A stretch of DNA of 42,519 nucleotides, taken from a virus. Made by a program: the position numbers and the translations under genes. This document shows positions 7,303 to 14,392 of this stretch, one piece after another. Under the pieces are notes generated by a model. The model saw only the letters and a program-made list of their open reading frames with translations. It did no database searches and had not been told where the DNA came from. The stretch lies in IMG/VR virus record IMGVR_UViG_3300029957_000016, positions 1 to 42,519 of that record. The stretch is one strand, 5' to 3'. How positions within the stretch are numbered: position 1 is the first letter of the stretch; the number at the start of each line of letters is the position of its first letter.

Positions 7303-7671
7303 ATGGGACCTGCGAAAAAGTACCTCGCGACGAAAGAAGGCAAGTGCATCATTTGCCACGGAACCATCCGTCTGAACGACGAAATCCGCTTTATCAAGAA
7401 CGAATCCGGCACCCGCCGGGCCCATGTGGTCGGCAAATGCCCACCTCACGTGACCACCCGAGAGGACGCCAAGCCGGCTATCCCCACCCACTCAAACGGT
7501 CCCATCCACAAGATGGACCCCAAACCCGGACCTGTCATGACCCCGCGGGTGGACATCCACACCCTCGGCCAGACGATTTCCCGCTTGACCCTCGAGCTGA
7601 TGGAAGTCCGCACCCAGATCCAAACCCTTGAGATCCAGCAGGCCCTCGACGAAGCCCAAGGGAGGGGCTAA
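7303..7671 (+). CDS. Small protein with CxxC zinc-knuckle-like N-terminus
   Basis: 122 residues from ATG 7303 behind GGAGGTG (7290-7296). Residues 14-17 are CIIC and a further Cys-Pro-Pro-His lies near residue 45, so a single Cys2-CysHis zinc site is possible. Residues ~85-120 are an amphipathic helix (LGQTISRLTLELMEVRTQIQTLEIQQ), likely a coiled coil for dimerisation. Function unknown; nucleic-acid binding is a guess. Confidence 0.65.
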   Translation: MGPAKKYLATKEGKCIICHGTIRLNDEIRFIKNESGTRRAHVVGKCPPHVTTREDAKPAIPTHSNGPIHKMDPKPGPVMTPRVDIHTLGQTISRLTLELMEVRTQIQTLEIQQALDEAQGRG

Positions 7672-7674
7672 CCC

Positions 7675-7899
7675 ATGCCCAAGCCCTATAAATTCGTTGT
7701 GACATACCGTTTGCCCGATGGCCGTCAGGACTGCCTCGTTGTCTACGCCAAAACCCAGGAATCATCGTGGCACCTGGGCCAAGCCATCGCGGCCGACCTC
7801 GAACGGGTGGACCTGTCGGATGTGGCCATCGTGGCCTGCGCCCTCGTTTCGGTCTTTCCTCGACTGGAACGCGACGGCTTGGTGGAGGCTTCACATTGA
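7675..7899 (+). CDS. Small protein of unknown function (74 aa)
   Basis: ATG 7675 with GGGAGGGG (7659-7666). The sequence has an alpha/beta feel: FVVTYRLPDG, CLVVYAKTQ, then a helix LGQAIAADLERV and a VAIVACALV strand. No family is recognised. Its stop overlaps the next start (TTGA). Confidence 0.6.
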   Translation: MPKPYKFVVTYRLPDGRQDCLVVYAKTQESSWHLGQAIAADLERVDLSDVAIVACALVSVFPRLERDGLVEASH

Positions 7900-8162
7900 A
7901 GAAAGACCCCAATCGTAGTACCCTGGCCCCGCTTACCACCCCACCCGGCGAGGCCGCTGTGCCGCCATCTAAAGGCAAGACCCGACGCATCGGGCCTTTC
8001 AACATCGCCGAACACCTGGTTAATTGGGCCATTGATTACGTCGGTACCAACAAGCGGCGGTACAAGACCGAAATTGAAGCCCAAGAGGCAGGACACACCA
8101 GAACCATGGCCACCGTCATAGAGCGGGCCCTCGCTTTGTACAAGGAAAAGCACAACAAATAA
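7896..8162 (+). CDS. Small basic protein of unknown function (88 aa)
   Basis: TTG 7896 overlaps the upstream TGA and follows GGTGGAGG at good distance. The N-terminal 35 residues are Pro-rich and look disordered. The C-terminal half is a basic helix pair (KRRYKTEIEAQEAGHT and TMATVIERALALYKEKH), suggestive of a small DNA-binding or adaptor fold. It immediately precedes the recombinase gene, so an excisionase or directionality role is possible but unproven. Confidence 0.6.
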   Translation: MKKDPNRSTLAPLTTPPGEAAVPPSKGKTRRIGPFNIAEHLVNWAIDYVGTNKRRYKTEIEAQEAGHTRTMATVIERALALYKEKHNK

Positions 8163-8176
8163 CGGCATTTAGTCCT

Positions 8177-8206
8177 AAAATCACTGCGTCTTTATGCAGT
8201 CATTTT
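8177..8206 (+). promoter_or_regulatory. Inverted repeat before the recombinase gene
   Basis: AAAATcACTGC (8177-8187) pairs with GCAGTcATTTT (8196-8206): ten of eleven pairs around an 8-base loop. Near-perfect symmetry and flanking A/T runs allow either a bidirectional terminator or an operator for the recombinase gene at 8219. Recombinase binding is also possible. Confidence 0.6.
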
Positions 8207-8218
8207 GAGGGCTAAACA

Positions 8219-9262
8219 ATGCCACATTCACTTCTTGTCGCCAACACCATTCTCAGAATGGGAGGTCCCATGGCCCCCGGGGTGAAGGCCGCCTTTGAAC
8301 GGGCGGACCTGTTCAACCTCGAACCATACGCCGGTTACTTGGCTTCCCGAAGGAATCCAACCACGGCGAAGGGCTACCAAGACAAACTTAGGTGGCTTCA
8401 CCTCTACCTGACGACGAGAGGGTTAGCGTTTTCCGAAATTCGCGGGAAACACCTGGTGGACTTCATGACCTGGATGAAGACCAAATATTCAGCCAGATCC
8501 CTGATGGTCCTGATGTACGCGGTAAGCGGGCTTTTTAAATTTATGGTGATGACCGAGCAACTGGACCGGGACCCCTCGAGGGTGTTGACAACCCTGGGTT
8601 ACCGCCAACCCAAGCCGAACCCGCGGCCCCTGGATCGGGCGATCGAGGAAAAGCTGTTGATGAGCCTGCGGTGGAGCACCTTTGAGGACTCGCGCCAAAG
8701 CCTGGTGGTACTCTTGGGGTTGCACGAAGGGCTACGCCGCGCCGAAATCTGTGGGATTAAATGGGCGGACTTGGACTTTGACGGCGGCCTGCTGGTGGAT
8801 GGGAAGTGGGTGGCCACTGGGATGGTGCGGGTGACGGGGAAGGGCGATAAAACCCGGCGCCTGCCGATGACCCTGTCGGTACGGACGGCCTTGAACGAGT
8901 TTCTGATCCGGTACAAGATGCACTTTCACGGGTTGTTCGTGGACGACTGCCGCAACGAATACCTTTTCAGATCGTCTAGGGTTTACGTGCGGGGGGACCT
9001 GGTGCCGGGTCACTCGGGGATCGAGCGGTTGTTTTGGCTGGCCAAGGCCCGGGCGAGGTTGAACCAAGAACCGTTCACCCTTCATAGCCTTCGCCACACC
9101 TACTTGACCCGCCTGGTCGAAGCTGGCGCTAACGCCTACGAGGTGCGGGACCTGGCCGGGCATGAGTCAATCGAAACTTCGGAAAGCTACGTGAGAGTGA
9201 CGGAACGGGCCGGGCACCTGGCCCACATGAGGACCTTCGAAAAGAAAGTGGTGGGGGTGTAG
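8219..9262 (+). CDS. int: Tyrosine recombinase / integrase
   Basis: 347 residues from ATG 8219; ATG 8270 is an alternative start. Residues ~30-120 are a SAM-like core-binding domain (TAKGYQDKLRWLHLYL). The catalytic domain carries every expected residue: Arg173 in GLRRAE, Lys211 in GKGDKTR, His289-x-x-Arg292 in HSLRHTYL, His315 in LAGHES and the nucleophile Tyr324 in SESYVRV. It would integrate and excise phage DNA or resolve dimers. Length and lack of an arm-binding N-domain make it XerC/D-like rather than lambda-like, so simple recombination sites are plausible. No attP core can be identified from one genome alone. Confidence 0.92.
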   Translation: MPHSLLVANTILRMGGPMAPGVKAAFERADLFNLEPYAGYLASRRNPTTAKGYQDKLRWLHLYLTTRGLAFSEIRGKHLVDFMTWMKTKYSARSLMVLMYAVSGLFKFMVMTEQLDRDPSRVLTTLGYRQPKPNPRPLDRAIEEKLLMSLRWSTFEDSRQSLVVLLGLHEGLRRAEICGIKWADLDFDGGLLVDGKWVATGMVRVTGKGDKTRRLPMTLSVRTALNEFLIRYKMHFHGLFVDDCRNEYLFRSSRVYVRGDLVPGHSGIERLFWLAKARARLNQEPFTLHSLRHTYLTRLVEAGANAYEVRDLAGHESIETSESYVRVTERAGHLAHMRTFEKKVVGV

Positions 9263-9264
9263 GG

Positions 9265-9450
9265 ATGATTCAAAGCGCAAGTTGGGACCCAAGTGGGAAG
9301 TATCTGGTAACCGTCGATCTGGCGGTCGATGGTGAGGACAAGACCATAAGGCTGACGTGGTTCATGAACCAAATGGGTCGGTTGGTGTGCGTGAACCATC
9401 CTATCGCGTTCATGATTGCCAGTGGTTGGCCGGTCGAGGCATTCATCTGA
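9265..9450 (+). CDS. Small protein of unknown function (61 aa)
   Basis: ATG 9265 directly after the recombinase stop, with GTGGGGGTG upstream. The sequence begins MIQSASWDPSGKYLVTVDL and ends IASGWPVEAFI, largely beta-like. No family is recognised. Confidence 0.55.
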   Translation: MIQSASWDPSGKYLVTVDLAVDGEDKTIRLTWFMNQMGRLVCVNHPIAFMIASGWPVEAFI

Positions 9451-9461
9451 GGGAGGGTAAG

Positions 9462-9791
9462 ATGAAATCAAAAGACTGGCGTGAATTGGCCCGAGATCGA
9501 AACATTGAATTTTCAAGACTCATCAACACTCAATCCATACCTGCCGCCACAAGAATCCGGCAAATTTGGAGCGATGTGTTGGCCAAACACTTTGAAGAAA
9601 CCCACGGCCACTGGATGGGGTGGGAAGAACCGGTTGCTCTTAAAGACCACATGGACGGTGTCGCGCCCGCCTGGAACATCGAACGGTATCAACGGTCACA
9701 GGCCATCAAGTTGATGGCTGAAGGGCTTATCGGGATGACCAACGCCGCAAGTGACTTCATGGATTTAAAACCTTTTACACTGAATAAATAA
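9462..9791 (+). CDS. Protein of unknown function (109 aa)
   Basis: ATG 9462 follows GGGAGGG (9451-9457). The product is mostly helical (DWRELARDRNIEFSRLI; RQIWSDVLAKHFEE; QAIKLMAEGLIGMTNAASDFM). No known family. It is the last gene before the promoter and RNA cassette. Confidence 0.6.
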   Translation: MKSKDWRELARDRNIEFSRLINTQSIPAATRIRQIWSDVLAKHFEETHGHWMGWEEPVALKDHMDGVAPAWNIERYQRSQAIKLMAEGLIGMTNAASDFMDLKPFTLNK

Positions 9792-9824
9792 CGTTTTCTA
9801 CCACAACCCAAAGTAGGCTAGAAT
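9791..9824 (+). promoter_or_regulatory. Promoter of the RNA cassette
   Basis: TTCTAC (9796-9801), 17-base spacer, TAGAAT (9819-9824), preceded by ACGTTTT. Spacing from the ACGTTTT element to the -10 equals that of the promoters near 23070 and 41760, so it belongs to the same set, though its -35 is weaker. The expected start is about 9831. Confidence 0.6.
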
Positions 9825-9830
9825 CATGTC

Positions 9831-9947
9831 AACTACAAAAACGGCGAAGAAATGGCCCCCTGAAACAGGATTCGGCTTACGGCCCGCTTCCACCAATTTT
9901 CGGGTTTATAAAGGGTCCTCGAGAAATCGGGGGCCTTTTCTTTTTTT
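9831..9947 (+). ncRNA. Putative small RNA 1
   Basis: About 115 bases from the predicted start to an intrinsic terminator. Inside, GAAG/CTTC and GGCC/GGCC can enclose a CCTG-aaa-CAGG hairpin (about 9847-9890). An open frame exists from ATG 9826, but that ATG sits two bases after the -10 and the frame runs through both terminators, so translation is unlikely. Candidate roles are an antisense or antitermination RNA. Confidence 0.5.
9914..9947 (+). terminator. Intrinsic terminator 1 of the RNA cassette
   Basis: A 9-bp stem 9914-9922/9927-9935 with a GAAA tetraloop, then TTTTCTTTTTTT. It is a strong Rho-independent terminator only about 100 bases after a promoter. Confidence 0.85.
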
Positions 9948-9950
9948 AGA

Positions 9951-10070
9951 GCCCCCACAACAGGCCACTCGCGGGGGCCAGCACTTGAAGCCTTTGGTAA
10001 GCCAAAGCAACGGGAAAACCGACCCACTCCGCGAGAGTGGGGCTTTGGCTTATCAGAGGCTTTTTTATTT
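9951..10070 (+). ncRNA. Putative structured RNA 2: three-way junction with terminator
   Basis: A first hairpin pairs GCCCCC (9951-9956) with GGGGGC (9973-9978). Then a 21-bp stem pairs 9988-10008 with 10042-10062, with only two G-U wobbles. It encloses a small CGG-gaaaa-CCG hairpin (10011-10021) and a 7-bp hairpin CCCACTC-cgcga-GAGTGGG (10023-10041) that abuts the long stem. TTTTTT follows at 10061-10066, so the long stem doubles as a terminator. No reading frame explains this symmetry. The stretch 10071-10169 after it shows nothing beyond the SD of the next gene. Confidence 0.6.
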
Positions 10071-10169
10071 CAGGGCGCAGTGGGCCACGCCGATGTCCCT
10101 TGGGGCGGCCTTGTATGGGGGCGGGGGAGTAGAACAGGCCCAGCACGCTCATAAATTCCGGAGGACCAC

Positions 10170-10475
10170 ATGAACCGTCAGATGGTGTCGTTGTTGGCTT
10201 TCGCCAAGGAATTTTTCAACCGGGTTTCGGATCCCGAAACCAAGCACCGATTCGCCACCGGCACCCGCAAGACCCGCCGGCGGATGGCCGAGAATGCCAA
10301 AGGCTGGATGGACCGCCAGAACCGGTTCACGGAACCCACCTTCGACGGGAGATTCACCCAATTCAAGGACGGAACGGTGGACCTGTACCGCCAGCCGGAT
10401 GGGAAGCGGACCCGGGACCTGCGCCCCCGCGGCCGTGGGAAGTATGGGTGGGATCGCGAGAGGGTCACGGCATGA
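10170..10475 (+). CDS. Small basic protein of unknown function (101 aa)
   Basis: ATG 10170 with CCGGAGG (10158-10164). Very Arg/Lys-rich (TGTRKTRRRMAENAKG; GKRTRDLRPRGRGKYGW), suggesting nucleic-acid binding. No family is recognised. It is the first gene after the RNA cassette and overlaps the next by ATGA. Confidence 0.6.
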   Translation: MNRQMVSLLAFAKEFFNRVSDPETKHRFATGTRKTRRRMAENAKGWMDRQNRFTEPTFDGRFTQFKDGTVDLYRQPDGKRTRDLRPRGRGKYGWDRERVTA

Positions 10476-10618
10476 AAATGAAAACAGCTTATGGACTTAT
10501 GAGTGCTGTTTTTATGGGCATGGCCTTTGTGTCTGCGTGGCGCCGGCAACCGATAGATGAAATTAGGATTTTGCTTTGGGCAATCATTTGCCAACTAAAT
10601 GCAATGGAAAAATCATGA
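10472..10618 (+). CDS. Small membrane protein (48 aa)
   Basis: ATG 10472 (ATGA overlap) to TGA 10618. MKMKTAYG leads into a hydrophobic Met/Ala/Val segment of about 17 residues, then RRQPIDEIRILLWAIICQ. It has one clear membrane segment and possibly a second. It is AT-richer than its neighbours. Function unknown. Confidence 0.55.
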   Translation: MKMKTAYGLMSAVFMGMAFVSAWRRQPIDEIRILLWAIICQLNAMEKS

Positions 10619-11232
10619 AGTGGTTTCAACACCGGGGTGATTCCCACGAAGAATTGGGCCTTCAAATCCTGATTGAAAAGTGTGGGATGGAGGGCTACGG
10701 GTTCTATTTTTTCATCAAAGAACGCATCTGCCGCCGCCTCGAAGGCCACCGGGCCACCTTTACCACCGAGGAAGGAATCGCCCGCCTGGCCCAGCGGGGA
10801 AACATCGAGTTGGTGAAGGCCTACCAAATACTTGAGGTTTGCCTGAAACGCCCATCAGAAACCGTCGAACCCCTGTTGGACCTGGAACCCGGGACTGGCC
10901 ACATACGATGCCGCGAAATGCTTTGGGAGTTGGACACCTTCACCGCCACGAACGCCGAAATTGCCAAAATCAGAAAGAACGGCCTTGTTTTGGTGGGGGA
11001 AAGACCAACTTCGAAGTTGCTTCAAAGTGACTTTGAAGCACCTACCAACAGTACCTACCTACAAGACCTACCTAGCTTACCGGGCCTTAGCACGGGCGCC
11101 GCTGGTGGGGATCAGGGCAAGCATTTTCATGATCTCTTTACCGACCACATCAAAAGGGCCCATAAAGGCGAATACGACCCCAACTGCGATGCCTGCAAAC
11201 ACCTGCGCGGGCTGAAGGTGGTGGGCGAATGA
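10615..11232 (+). CDS. Replisome organiser (Lin1244/Lin1753 N-terminal domain family)
   Basis: 205 residues from ATG 10615 (ATGA overlap). Residues 1-90 match the family pattern: MKWFQHRGDSHEELGLQ, then LIEKCGMEGYGFYFFIKE, a winged-helix-like domain found in phage replication initiators. A low-complexity linker (residues ~130-165) follows, then a Cys/His tail (DPNCDACKHLRG) that may bind metal. It should bind the phage origin and recruit host helicase. The linker DNA holds two palindromes and three 13-base iterons, a likely origin inside the initiator gene. No phage polymerase or helicase is present, so host replication proteins are needed. Confidence 0.75.
   Translation: MKWFQHRGDSHEELGLQILIEKCGMEGYGFYFFIKERICRRLEGHRATFTTEEGIARLAQRGNIELVKAYQILEVCLKRPSETVEPLLDLEPGTGHIRCREMLWELDTFTATNAEIAKIRKNGLVLVGERPTSKLLQSDFEAPTNSTYLQDLPSLPGLSTGAAGGDQGKHFHDLFTDHIKRAHKGEYDPNCDACKHLRGLKVVGE
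11006..11078 (+). other. Candidate replication origin: two palindromes plus three iterons
   Basis: CAACTTCGAAGTTG (11006-11019) is a perfect 14-base palindrome. Next, 11018-11040 is an inverted repeat with 11-bp arms (TGCTTCAAAGT/ACTTTGAAGCA) around one base. Then ACCTACC recurs at 11040, 11053 and 11066, exactly 13 bases apart; the second and third share ACCTACCTA. All lie in the linker-coding part of the replisome organiser gene, the position of the origin in lambda gene O and several initiator genes. Confidence 0.6.
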
Positions 11233-11369
11233 GGAAACCCAGCATCCTCTGGACTTTCAGAATAACCATGAAGGGTTTGATTTACCTGATGGTGGTGTAC
11301 GGTCGAAAGATAAAAGCCAGGTCGGCCCGTTGTGGCCGCCGAACCGGCGATTGGACGGTGGCTCCATGA
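11229..11369 (+). CDS. Small basic membrane-like peptide (46 aa)
   Basis: ATG 11229 and TGA 11369, each in an ATGA overlap with a neighbour, which is good evidence that it is translated. MRKPSILWTFR, then a hydrophobic MKGLIYLMVVYG, then an Arg/Lys-rich tail. No family is recognised. Confidence 0.5.
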   Translation: MRKPSILWTFRITMKGLIYLMVVYGRKIKARSARCGRRTGDWTVAP

Positions 11370-11575
11370 ACGCCCGAGCCAAAGCGCCGGACCTGTCCCA
11401 CCCTCTCCAAGATTTAAAGCATTTCTCCGTGGTCTATGTCTGCGTCAGTAACCCAGAACACATCCTAACCCTGGCCAAAGGCGCAGAGAAACCCGAAACC
11501 CGTAAATGCCCGGACTGTGGTGGGGCCTACGACATGCGACCGACCGAGGCCAAAGATGCCCCGCACGGCGCCTGA
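11366..11575 (+). CDS. Small zinc-ribbon-like protein (69 aa)
   Basis: ATG 11366 in an ATGA overlap. Cys near residue 25 (VYVCVSN) and CPDCGGAYDM near residues 49-58 give half of a zinc ribbon. Small zinc ribbons in phages often bind nucleic acid or host polymerase, which is inference here. Confidence 0.55.
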   Translation: MNARAKAPDLSHPLQDLKHFSVVYVCVSNPEHILTLAKGAEKPETRKCPDCGGAYDMRPTEAKDAPHGA

Positions 11576-11813
11576 ACTCAGGAGGTGTACCAAATGTCGG
11601 AACCTAACTTTGGTCGTCCGCCGTGGAGTTTGCCGGCCGTGTGCCGCATCCTACCAACAAACCTATTACCACAAGAACCTGGAACGGTGCCGGGCCAACA
11701 AAGTCAAGTGGCAACGGGAATACCGGAAGCGGCACCCGGAATACGACCAGAGGCACACCGAATTGCAACGGGCCAAGCGTTCCTTGGCGAAGTCGAAATT
11801 GGCGGTTGCGTGA
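11556..11813 (+). CDS. Small Cys4 zinc-finger protein (85 aa)
   Basis: ATG 11556, overlapping the previous gene by 20 bases. RRCTKC and GVCRPC form a Cys4 site near the N-terminus, followed by a long basic helix with Tyr/Arg/Lys (QQTYYHKNLERCRANKVKW). This is the layout of small phage zinc-finger proteins and of the front part of some HNH proteins, but no HNH core follows. Likely nucleic-acid binding. Confidence 0.6.
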   Translation: MPRTAPELRRCTKCRNLTLVVRRGVCRPCAASYQQTYYHKNLERCRANKVKWQREYRKRHPEYDQRHTELQRAKRSLAKSKLAVA

Positions 11814-11831
11814 TGGAGGTCTTCGGCTGAC

Positions 11832-12278
11832 ATGAACACGACCGACCCGAAACCGGAGGTACCCACCCAGAACCAACTGGTCCTGGCGTACCTGCTGTTA
11901 CACGGGTCGGTCACGCCAGCCGAGGCCAAAAAGGAATGTGGGGATGTAGACCGGTTGGCGGCCCGCATTTGGATTATCAAACAGAAATGGGGATGGCCTG
12001 TCATAAACCCGGGTGAGGAACACGGCGGCGACCATCCGGGCAACCACGCCCGGTACGTCATGGACTGGGGTAAGCCGGCAAGGGACCTGGGTCTGGACCT
12101 ACCCGAGGTTCGGCGCTGGGGGTTTGAGTGGGCCAAGCGGCCTATGGACTTGGGCCCCTACCCCCTGTTTGTGGCGTACCTGAAGGCCCACGCCGCAGTG
12201 CCAAAGCCGAAGACCGACGAACGGACCTGGCGGGAACGATTGGGGCAAACCGAATTGAATTTCATGGGGGTGGCCTGA
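11832..12278 (+). CDS. Helix-turn-helix domain protein
   Basis: 148 residues. Residues ~12-58 fit the small helix-turn-helix family seen in phages: QNQLVLAYLLLHGSVTPAEA, a turn, then VDRLAARIWIIKQKWGWPV. The remaining ~90 residues are unassigned and Pro/Trp-rich. It could be a transcription regulator. It is the only HTH protein here that might act as a lysogeny regulator, apart from TerS. TGATG junction with the next gene. Confidence 0.65.
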   Translation: MNTTDPKPEVPTQNQLVLAYLLLHGSVTPAEAKKECGDVDRLAARIWIIKQKWGWPVINPGEEHGGDHPGNHARYVMDWGKPARDLGLDLPEVRRWGFEWAKRPMDLGPYPLFVAYLKAHAAVPKPKTDERTWRERLGQTELNFMGVA

Positions 12279-12679
12279 TGCCCAGACGGCACGAAACCAT
12301 TTACCTCCACGCCCTGCACCACGGTGAGATTGAGACATCGAAACACTTCAACATCACGGTCGCTGAGGTTCAAAAACAGATAAAGATCAGGCAATTGACC
12401 AACACCAAAAAGAACCAGGTTTTACGTGGGTACCAGGGTGCCCGATGGCGTGACGGGCGGTTCAAATCAGAAACCACCGAAAACTTTGAACTGATGAAAA
12501 TTGCCAGAAAAATAAAGGACGCCCAAGACGAACTGTCGAGGTCTGAAGTGAATCGGGCCCTGACGGCATTTCCTGACCTTCTTCAAGAGGTGATGAGGTA
12601 CACGCAGGAAAGACAAGTAAAGCTGATGCGCCGCCCTGAAGGGTGGACCCCATCGCTGGAAGGATTGGTTGAACCGTGA
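12278..12679 (+). CDS. Helical protein of unknown function (133 aa)
   Basis: ATG 12278 overlaps the upstream TGA by one base. Residues ~10-45 (YLHALHHGEIETSKHFNITVAEVQ) look like an HTH-type helical hairpin. The rest is helical and charged (LMKIARKIKDAQDELSRSEVNRAL). No family is named. Confidence 0.55.
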   Translation: MPRRHETIYLHALHHGEIETSKHFNITVAEVQKQIKIRQLTNTKKNQVLRGYQGARWRDGRFKSETTENFELMKIARKIKDAQDELSRSEVNRALTAFPDLLQEVMRYTQERQVKLMRRPEGWTPSLEGLVEP

Positions 12680-12945
12680 TTCGAACCTACGAAATACCCC
12701 ATACCTTCTTCGGACCACCGGTGTGCCTGATCTGCCGGTACAACGGTGATATGTGTATCTGCACGGCCGAGGAAATATCGGCCTTTATGGTTGAGGTTGA
12801 CAGAACCAACGGGTTGAAAAACCCCAAGCCCGGACCTGTTGACGCCCTGTTGGACGGCCTGGCCGTGGTCGCGGGCGAGGACCTGTGTCACTGCGGTGCG
12901 CCCAAAGGCGAGTGCCAAGACGAAGGCGGGAGGCCAGCGGTATGA
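12676..12945 (+). CDS. Small Cys-rich protein (89 aa)
   Basis: GTG 12676 in a GTGA overlap. Two cysteine clusters, CLIC...CIC near residues 17-29 and CHCGAPKGEC near 70-79, could bind one or two metals. No family is recognised. It precedes the Gp37/Gp68-like gene with an ATGA overlap. Confidence 0.6.
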   Translation: MIRTYEIPHTFFGPPVCLICRYNGDMCICTAEEISAFMVEVDRTNGLKNPKPGPVDALLDGLAVVAGEDLCHCGAPKGECQDEGGRPAV

Positions 12946-13718
12946 GCGACACGAACATCGAATGGGCCGACAAGGTGTGGAACCCCGTAACTGGGTGCGA
13001 CAAGGTGAGCGCGGGGTGTGCCAATTGCTACGCCGAAACGTTTGCCAACCGAGGGATGGGTGAGTGGGGAGACCGTCTTTTCAGGGACGTGAAAATGCAC
13101 GTCAAACGGCTGGATATGCCGCGCCACTGGAAAAAGCCCCGCAAAATATTTGTGAACAGCATGGGCGATATGTTTCATGAAAAGGTGCTTTACCAATTCT
13201 GGTACGACGTGGTCGATGTAATGACCGACTGCCCCCAGCACACCTTTTTGATCCTCACCAAACGGCCTGAACGGATGGTGGAGTTTGTAAACCAACAATC
13301 TGCGCCCTCCAACTGCTGGTTGGGCACGTCGGTCGAGGGTCCCGACTATCTGTACCGCCTGGACCTGTTGCGAAAGGTAAAGCACCCCAACCGTTTCGTG
13401 TCTTTCGAACCTTTGCTCGATGACTTGGGCACCGTGGACCTGCACGGCATCGGGTGGGCGATCTGCGGGGGTGAGTCAGGCTATGGGGCCCGGAAGTATC
13501 ACCTTCGTTGGGGCCAGGGCCTGTATTACCAGTGCCGGGCCGCCAAGGTGCCATTTTTCATGAAGCAGGTGGGGGCCAACGCCTATGACTCACCGATGGA
13601 TCCGGAAAGCGGGGTCATGGTACCCGACCGCTACGAGACCCTCGACCCCAAGGGCGGCGACCCTATGGAATGGCCCGAGGACCTGCGGGTCCGCGAATTC
13701 CCCGAGGTGAAGGCATGA
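12942..13718 (+). CDS. Phage Gp37/Gp68 family protein (DUF5131)
   Basis: 258 residues. The family signature is at the N-terminus: IEWADKVWNPVTGCDKVSAG followed by CANCYAE, giving a CxxxxxxxCxxC cysteine set like an iron-sulfur or radical-SAM-type site. Later family segments are present too (FVNSMGDMFHE; TFLILTKRPERM; CWLGTSVEG; FVSFEPLLDDLG; WAICGGESG; PFFMKQVG). The biochemical role is not settled. It is common in phage early regions beside ASCH-like and HNH proteins, as here. Confidence 0.88.
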   Translation: MSDTNIEWADKVWNPVTGCDKVSAGCANCYAETFANRGMGEWGDRLFRDVKMHVKRLDMPRHWKKPRKIFVNSMGDMFHEKVLYQFWYDVVDVMTDCPQHTFLILTKRPERMVEFVNQQSAPSNCWLGTSVEGPDYLYRLDLLRKVKHPNRFVSFEPLLDDLGTVDLHGIGWAICGGESGYGARKYHLRWGQGLYYQCRAAKVPFFMKQVGANAYDSPMDPESGVMVPDRYETLDPKGGDPMEWPEDLRVREFPEVKA

Positions 13719-14392
13719 AAGAGCGCCCCATTTTATTCAGCGCCCCCATGGTGCGGGCCAACCTTGACGGCACCAAGACCGTGACCCTCTACACCCCCCA
13801 CACCGTGAAGGGCCGAGGCGGGATCGGCGGCCCGCGCAACCCCGACGTGCCCCGCAAGCGCCTGAGGGCCCGCAACAGCCTACGGACCAAGCGGCCCACC
13901 CTCTCAAAGGATGAGGCTTTGAAGGTTGGCCGTAAGGTGGCCGGCCTCAAACCCGTTTCCCGCAACCGGGCCCGCCTGGTGGTGGCCTACAACCTCATCA
14001 AAGGCTTTGCCAAAGACCGCCTTTTACACCACTACGGCATCGATGGTTTTGTGCCCTGCGCCTGCTGCGGCAGCCTCATGTTGCCCCAAGACCTGGACCC
14101 CGACCACATCCACGGCCGCCATGGCGAGAACCCTGGCGAACTGCGCCGCCTGATTGACCCCGGAAATCTGCAATACGTCTGTCGAAGCTGTCACCACATC
14201 ATAACTAACGGACCTTTCAAGATTGATGTCGTCGCCAAGAACCTGCCCCTCTGGAAAGCCGACATGCTGGTTTTAAGGTCTCGGGTGATGACCCACCGGC
14301 CCATGGGTTTGGGGATCAGGCAGAAGTGGGCCGACGCCGCCCAGGTGACGGCGATAAAAGCTGAATTGAAATTGCTCGAGGTGAAGGAATGA
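13715..14392 (+). CDS. HNH endonuclease with ASCH-like N-terminal remnant
   Basis: 225 residues; ATGA overlap. The HNH zinc-finger core lies at residues ~111-170: CACCG, DPDHIHGRHGENPGE, NLQYVCRSCHHIIT, with CxxC pairs around a DH..H core. It should nick or cut DNA. The first ~25 residues (MKERPILFSAPMVRANLDGTKT) read like the start of the small phage ASCH-type proteins that often follow Gp37/Gp68 genes, but that domain does not continue. This looks like a fusion or replacement. Confidence 0.8.
   Translation: MKERPILFSAPMVRANLDGTKTVTLYTPHTVKGRGGIGGPRNPDVPRKRLRARNSLRTKRPTLSKDEALKVGRKVAGLKPVSRNRARLVVAYNLIKGFAKDRLLHHYGIDGFVPCACCGSLMLPQDLDPDHIHGRHGENPGELRRLIDPGNLQYVCRSCHHIITNGPFKIDVVAKNLPLWKADMLVLRSRVMTHRPMGLGIRQKWADAAQVTAIKAELKLLEVKE

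Noticed and set aside
9826-10173. 115-codon open frame over the RNA cassette
   Set aside because: It starts two bases after a promoter -10, runs through two strong terminators and a long inverted repeat, and has no SD; its composition is unlike the neighbouring proteins.
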